Below are positions 59,790 to 64,000 of a stretch of 64,000 nt of DNA, one piece after another; the stretch's first letter is position 1, and each line of letters starts with the position of its first letter. Both the position numbers and the translations under genes were made by a program. The DNA lies in NCBI RefSeq assembly GCF_009377195.2, contig NZ_VJXX01000004.1, positions 236,401 to 300,400 of the forward strand, read 5' to 3'. The DNA comes from Arthrobacter bussei (GTDB lineage: Bacteria; Actinomycetota; Actinomycetes; Actinomycetales; Micrococcaceae). The notes beneath the pieces are model-generated. The model did not search any database. It had not been told where the DNA came from and saw nothing but the letters and a program-made list of their open reading frames with translations.

Positions 59790-62700
59790 CGACGCACACC
59801 CCCTTCATCCCGGAGATCCTGACCGAGTGGCTCCCGTCCCAGCGGTGGTTCCCCGCGAAGGGGCGATCGGTCGAGGTGACCGTCGTCGGCGGTACCGTGC
59901 TGGAGGACCCGTCCGGCGACGCCGGGTTCGAGGTGCATTTCCTCGCGGTCGAGTCCGGCCGCCGCACCGACGTCGTCAGCGTGCCGATCAGCTACCGCGC
60001 CACGCCGCTGGGCGATGCCGCCTCCGGGCTCATCGGCCAGGTGGAGCACCCCGCGCTCGGGACGCGCTGGGCCTACGACGCCACCCACGACGCGGACTTC
60101 GTCCGGCTCTGGGTCGACTTCATCCTGGCCTCGCGCTCGACGCCCGACGGGCGCCTCGACGGCGTCGTCATCAAGGCCCCCGAGCACCAGGAACCCGGGG
60201 TCGCGCAGCCGGTGAAGGTGCTCCAGGGGGAGCAGTCGAACACGTCGGTGGTCTACGGCTCCGGCCCCGGCTCGATGATCGTCAAGTTCTTCCGGGTCCT
60301 CGCCGCCGGGGAGAGCCCGGATGTGCAGATCAGCGCACAGCTCACCGCCGGCGGCTCCACGGACACCCCGGACACCTTCGGGTGGGTCACCGGGACGTGG
60401 CAGGAGGCGCACGGCGAGCCCGGCCACCACGTCACGGGTCACGTCAGCGTGCTCCGGGACTTCGTGGAGGGCAGCACCGACGCGTGGCGGACCGCCTCGC
60501 TCGCGGCGGCCGAGGCCGCCGACTTCTCGGCGGAGGCGCGCGGCCTGGGCCGGGCCGTCGCCCGCATCCACCGCCAGCTCGACGGCGCTTTCGGCAGCCG
60601 TGCCGCCACGCCCACCGAGGAGCAGGAGTTCAAGGACGCCCTCGCGCAGCGGATCCGCTGGGCCTGGGACGAGGCGGGCGACGCCGTCGGCCCGCTGGCT
60701 GCCGAGGTCGACGCCGTCATCCGCGACGTCGAGAACCTCTCGGACATCCCGCCCCTCCAGCGCATCCACGCCGACCTCCATCTCGGCCAGGTGCTCCAGG
60801 CTCCGGATGGTACGTGGCTCGTGATCGACTTCGAGGGTGAGCCCCTGCGGCCGACCGCCGAGCGGAGCGTCCCCGACGTGCCGATCCGAGACGTCGTCGG
60901 CATGGTGCGCTCACTCCAGTACGCGGCCGCCTCCCGTGGGGCGGCCCCCGTCGGGTCCCCTGAGGCGGTCGAGACCGAGCAGTGGTCCGACGCCGCACGG
61001 CACGCCTTCCTCGAGGGGTATGCGCTGGAGAGCGGTGCGCCCGTCGAGACCGACGGCCCCCTGTTCCGAGCACTCTGGCTCGACAAGGCCCTCTACGAAG
61101 TGGTCTACGAAATCCGCAACAGGCCGGACTGGGTCGAGATGCCCGTCCGCGACGTCCGACGCGCCCTGGGTGCACAGCCCGGCGCGGACGCTACGAAAGC
61201 AGCTGACATGAAATCCTCGAAGAAGACAGGCCCCGAGAAGGGCGCCGCTGGCAAGAACCTGGCCGCGAAGGCCGCGGAGGCCGTCGCTGGCACGGCGAAG
61301 GCCGTCGCGGACAAGGCCAAGGGCGCGACGGCGGGCATCGCCGAGAAGGCGAAGGAGTCAGGCAGCACGCCATCCTCGCCTGACGCCGGCGCTGCACCTG
61401 CGGTCGTCGAGCCCGTCGGGGTCGATACCGCCGTCCTCCAGCAGGTGTCGGAGGGGGTCTACCACCAGCCTCATGCCGTCCTCGGCGCGCACCTCAGTGA
61501 GGACGACGTCGTCACCATCCGGACACTGCGGCGTCTCGCCCGTTCCGTCGTCGTCGTCACCGGCACCGGGCGCACGGAACTGACCCACGAGCACAACGGC
61601 ATCTGGGTCGGCGCGCTGCCCGCGGAGAACCCGGGCCACGTGCCGGACTACCGGCTCGAGGTCACCTACGAGGGTGAGCCGGTCACGGTCGACGATCCGT
61701 ACCGTTTCCTTCCCACCCTGGGCGAGATCGACATGCACCTCATCGGCGAAGGCCGCCACGAGACGCTGTGGACCGCGCTCGGCGCCCACGTGCGCCACTA
61801 CTCGTCGGTGCTGGGCGACATCGAGGGCGTGTCCTTCGCCGTCTGGGCGCCGAATGCCCGGTCGGTGCAGGTGATGGGTGATTTCAACGGCTGGGACGGC
61901 AGCGTCAACGCCATGCGCGCCCTCGGGAGTTCGGGGATCTGGGAGATCTTCATCCCCGGGGCCGGCGCGGGCACCTGCTACAAGTTCCACATCCTCGGAA
62001 GCGACGGGCAGTGGCGTGAGAAGGCCGACCCCATGGCGCGCGGCACCGAGATCCCGCCGCTCACCGGGTCCAGGGTGGTCGAGTCGACCTACAGGTTCGG
62101 CGACGACGAGTGGATGACGGCCCGTGCGGCGAACGATCCCCACAACGGCCCGATGAGCGTCTACGAGGTGCACCTCGGATCCTGGCGCCAGGGCCTGAGC
62201 TACCGCGAGCTCGCGGAGCAGCTGGTGGAGTACGTGACCTGGCAGGGCTTCACGCACGTGGAGCTCATGCCGGTGGCGGAGCATCCCTTCGGCGGTTCCT
62301 GGGGCTACCAGGTCACCTCCTACTTCGCCCCGACGTCGCGCTTCGGCTCGCCCGACGATTTCAAGTACCTGATCGATGCGCTCCACCAGGCCGGTATCGG
62401 CGTCATCATGGACTGGGTCCCGGCGCACTTCCCGAAGGATGCGTGGGCGCTCGCGAAGTTCGACGGCGGCACCCTCTACGAGCACGGCGATCCGTTCCTC
62501 GGAGAGCACCAGGACTGGGGAACCCTGATCTTCGACTTCGGTCGTCGCGAGGTCCGCAACTTCCTCGTCGCGAACGCCCTCTACTGGCTCGAGGAGTTCC
62601 ACATCGACGGTCTGCGCGTGGACGCGGTCGCCTCCATGCTCTACCTGGACTACTCCCGCGAGGAGGGGCAGTGGCGTCCGAACAGGTTCGGGGGCCGCGA

Positions 62701-63589
62701 GAACCTCGAGGCCATCTCCTTCCTGCAGGAGGTCAACGCCACGGCCTACAAGAGGGCCCCCGGGATCGTCATGGTCGCCGAGGAGTCGACGGCGTTCGAC
62801 GGGGTCACCCGCCCGACGAGCAGCGGCGGGCTCGGCTTCGGGATCAAGTGGAACATGGGATGGATGCACGACACCCTCCAGTACATCTCCGAGGATCCGA
62901 TCAACCGGGTGCACCACCACGGCAAGGCCACGTTCTCGATGGTCTACGCCTACACCGAGAACTTCATGCTGCCCATCAGTCACGACGAGGTGGTGCACGG
63001 CAAGGGCTCGCTCCTCCGCAAGATGCCCGGCGACCGCTGGCAGCAGCTCGCCAATGTTCGCGCCTACCTCGCCTTCCAGTGGGCGCACCCCGGCAAGCAG
63101 CTCATCTTCATGGGCTCCGAGTTCGCCCAGGAAGCCGAATGGGCCGAGCACCACAGCCTCGATTGGTGGCTGACGGAGACGCCGTCCCACAAGGGTGTCC
63201 AGGAACTCGTGCGATCGCTCAACACGATCTACAAGGACACTCCGGCACTGTACGCACGCGACAACGAGCCGGCCGGCTTCCAGTGGATCGACGAGAACGA
63301 CGGCGAGCACAACACCCTCTCCTTCATCCGCTGGGACCATCAGGGCAATCCGCTGGTGTGCGTCGCGAACTTCGCAGGGGGTCCGCACGAGGGGTTCCGC
63401 GTGGGGCTGCCCTGGGCGGGGGAGTGGACCGAGGTCCTCAACACCGACTCGGAGGAGTTCGGCGGATCGGGCGTGGGCAACGACGGCTCCGTCACCGCGC
63501 ACGAGGGTGCCCACAACGGCCAGCCGGCCTACGGGGACGTCCGCGTGCCGCCGCTCGGAGTGCTGTACCTGAAGCCGGCCACCACCTAG
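59786..63589 (+). CDS. Fused maltokinase and 1,4-alpha-glucan branching enzyme (Mak-GlgB)
   Basis: One uninterrupted 1267-residue frame holds two enzymes. Residues 1-470 are maltokinase: it opens [16 protein letters not shown] and has the kinase motifs [10 protein letters not shown] and VIDFEGEP. Residues 475-543 are a Lys/Ala-rich linker with [15 protein letters not shown], like histone H1 tails. Residues 544-1267 are GlgB, with [40 protein letters not shown], nucleophile [12 protein letters not shown] and [10 protein letters not shown]. Maltokinase makes maltose 1-phosphate for GlgE, and GlgB branches the glucan. There is no stop or frameshift signal between them. An in-frame ATG at 61208 could give a separate GlgB but has no ribosome binding site. 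The first ATG overlaps the treS stop (ATGA). Confidence 0.93.
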
Positions 63590-63606
63590 ACCGAGGTTCG
63601 GCAGGG

Positions 63607-63644
63607 CAGCGGCGGATCATCTCGAGGGAGACGATCCGCCGCTG
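63607..63644 (+). terminator. Terminator of the glgE operon
   Basis: A perfect 12-bp stem (63607-63618 with 63633-63644) with a 14-base loop begins 17 bases after the stop and is followed by TTGTACTT. Confidence 0.75.
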
Positions 63645-63674
63645 TTGTACTTCCGGGCGATCCGGTGTTAGCGT
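63645..63674 (+). promoter_or_regulatory. Candidate upstream rRNA promoter
   Basis: TTGTAC (63645-63650) and TAGCGT (63669-63674) are 18 bases apart, directly after the glgE-operon terminator. It may be the first of two promoters of the ribosomal RNA operon presumed to the right. Confidence 0.4.
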
Positions 63675-63815
63675 TTATATCCGCGCTGATGAAGTCATCT
63701 GGTCGGCCGACAACCACAGAACCGAGGATCCCGTCCCTTCCGCATGGAATGGACCAGGGACGCGGGGAAGACGGGAACCGGCCGATTTGGAGAAACAGAA
63801 GCGGTGTGGGTAAGC

Positions 63816-63843
63816 TTGAAAAGTTGCTTCGGAGCGATAATGC
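63816..63843 (+). promoter_or_regulatory. Candidate proximal rRNA promoter
   Basis: TTGAAA (63816-63821) and TAATGC (63838-63843) are 16 bases apart; GATAAT overlaps the latter. The good -35 and the leader that follows make it a plausible rRNA promoter, of the kind CarD acts on. Confidence 0.5.
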
Positions 63844-64000
63844 AGCGGTTTGGTTGTGTTTGGTGCCGGTAGCTCCTGTTGTTTGAGAACTCAATAGTGT
63901 GCCAAGTTTGTTGATACCGATTGTTTTTTGATTGGTTGAATTTGCTGGTTGTCGCGCATTTTGTGTGTGGTGGCTGGTTTTTTTGGCTGGTTTCGAATTT
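63844..64000 (+). other. A/T-rich leader of a probable 16S-23S-5S rRNA operon, cut by window edge
   Basis: The composition changes abruptly to T/G-rich sequence without an open frame. GTTTGAGAACTCAATAGTGT (63881-63900), followed by GCCAAGTTTGTTGATA, is the conserved pre-16S leader block seen in many actinobacteria upstream of the mature 16S rRNA, near the RNase III and antitermination region. No mature rRNA sequence is reached before the edge. The rRNA operon is therefore inferred, not seen. Confidence 0.72.

Noticed and set aside
60900..61420. A stop codon or frameshift separating maltokinase from GlgB
   Set aside because: I read the frame from 59786 to 63589 and found none; the linker is in frame with both domains. 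The internal ATG at 61208 lacks a ribosome binding site.
63665..63886. A 73-codon open frame after the glgE operon
   Set aside because: It overlaps the predicted rRNA promoters and leader and has no ribosome binding site or family resemblance.

Overview
The window looks like ordinary core chromosome of a high-G+C actinobacterium, most probably a member of the Micrococcaceae close to Arthrobacter. The base composition is strongly G+C-rich by eye. Many start codons are GTG and one is TTG. The gene set is typical of actinobacteria: a bacterial proteasome activator ending in GQYL, the GlgE alpha-glucan pathway, SenX3/RegX3/PhoU, CarD followed by ispD-ispF-cysS, and tmk-holB. I see no phage, transposon, integrase or CRISPR array. 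The family assignment is an inference from gene content and was not tested by alignment.

Layout. 1-4.7 kb: a cut flavoprotein, divergent tadA/upp, an amino-acid permease, an orphan winged-helix regulator and a SixA-like phosphatase. 4.7-12.3 kb: a FAD disulfide oxidoreductase, tRNA-Arg(ACG), GTP-dependent PEP carboxykinase with a cAMP-receptor-type site, a phosphohexomutase, a RecQ helicase with a phosphoribosyltransferase-like tail, and tRNA-Ser(GCU). 12.4-22.3 kb: an S9 peptidase, an FAD/NAD(P)-binding protein with in-frame repeats, a very large secreted nuclease/5'-nucleotidase, a lipoprotein and tRNA-Ser(UGA). 22.4-33.3 kb: a quinone reductase, cstA-ybdD, an ABC exporter divergent from a DesK/DesR-like two-component system with a perfect palindrome between them, the proteasome activator, and a membrane protein with a sigma-region-4-like domain. 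33.3-42.8 kb: an aldo/keto reductase, tRNA-Thr(CGU), a phosphonatase-like hydrolase, the tmk-holB-hydrolase operon, a PLP enzyme, a DUF2516 protein, a methyltransferase and gpmA. 42.8-50.9 kb: phoU divergent from senX3-regX3 across a PHO-box-like array, a lipoprotein, carD, ispD, ispF, cysS and rlmB. 50.9-63.6 kb: glycogen/trehalose metabolism (glgX, glgP, glgE, treS, and one continuous maltokinase-GlgB reading frame). 63.6-64 kb: promoters and the A/T-rich leader of what is probably a ribosomal RNA operon just beyond the edge.

How the genes work together. TreS makes maltose from trehalose, maltokinase phosphorylates it, GlgE polymerises maltose-1-phosphate, GlgB branches the chain, and GlgX and GlgP degrade it. 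SenX3/RegX3/PhoU form the phosphate-sensing unit, and the secreted nuclease/nucleotidase could supply phosphate from nucleic acids. PckG, GpmA and the phosphohexomutase serve gluconeogenesis and sugar-phosphate interconversion.

A striking trait is that about a third of the genes carry a TAnnnT hexamer ending 6-8 bases before the start codon, usually with no clear Shine-Dalgarno sequence. This suggests widespread leaderless transcription. The most unusual proteins are the maltokinase-GlgB fusion, the RecQ-phosphoribosyltransferase fusion and the sigma-4-like membrane protein. I found no convincing wholly new system.
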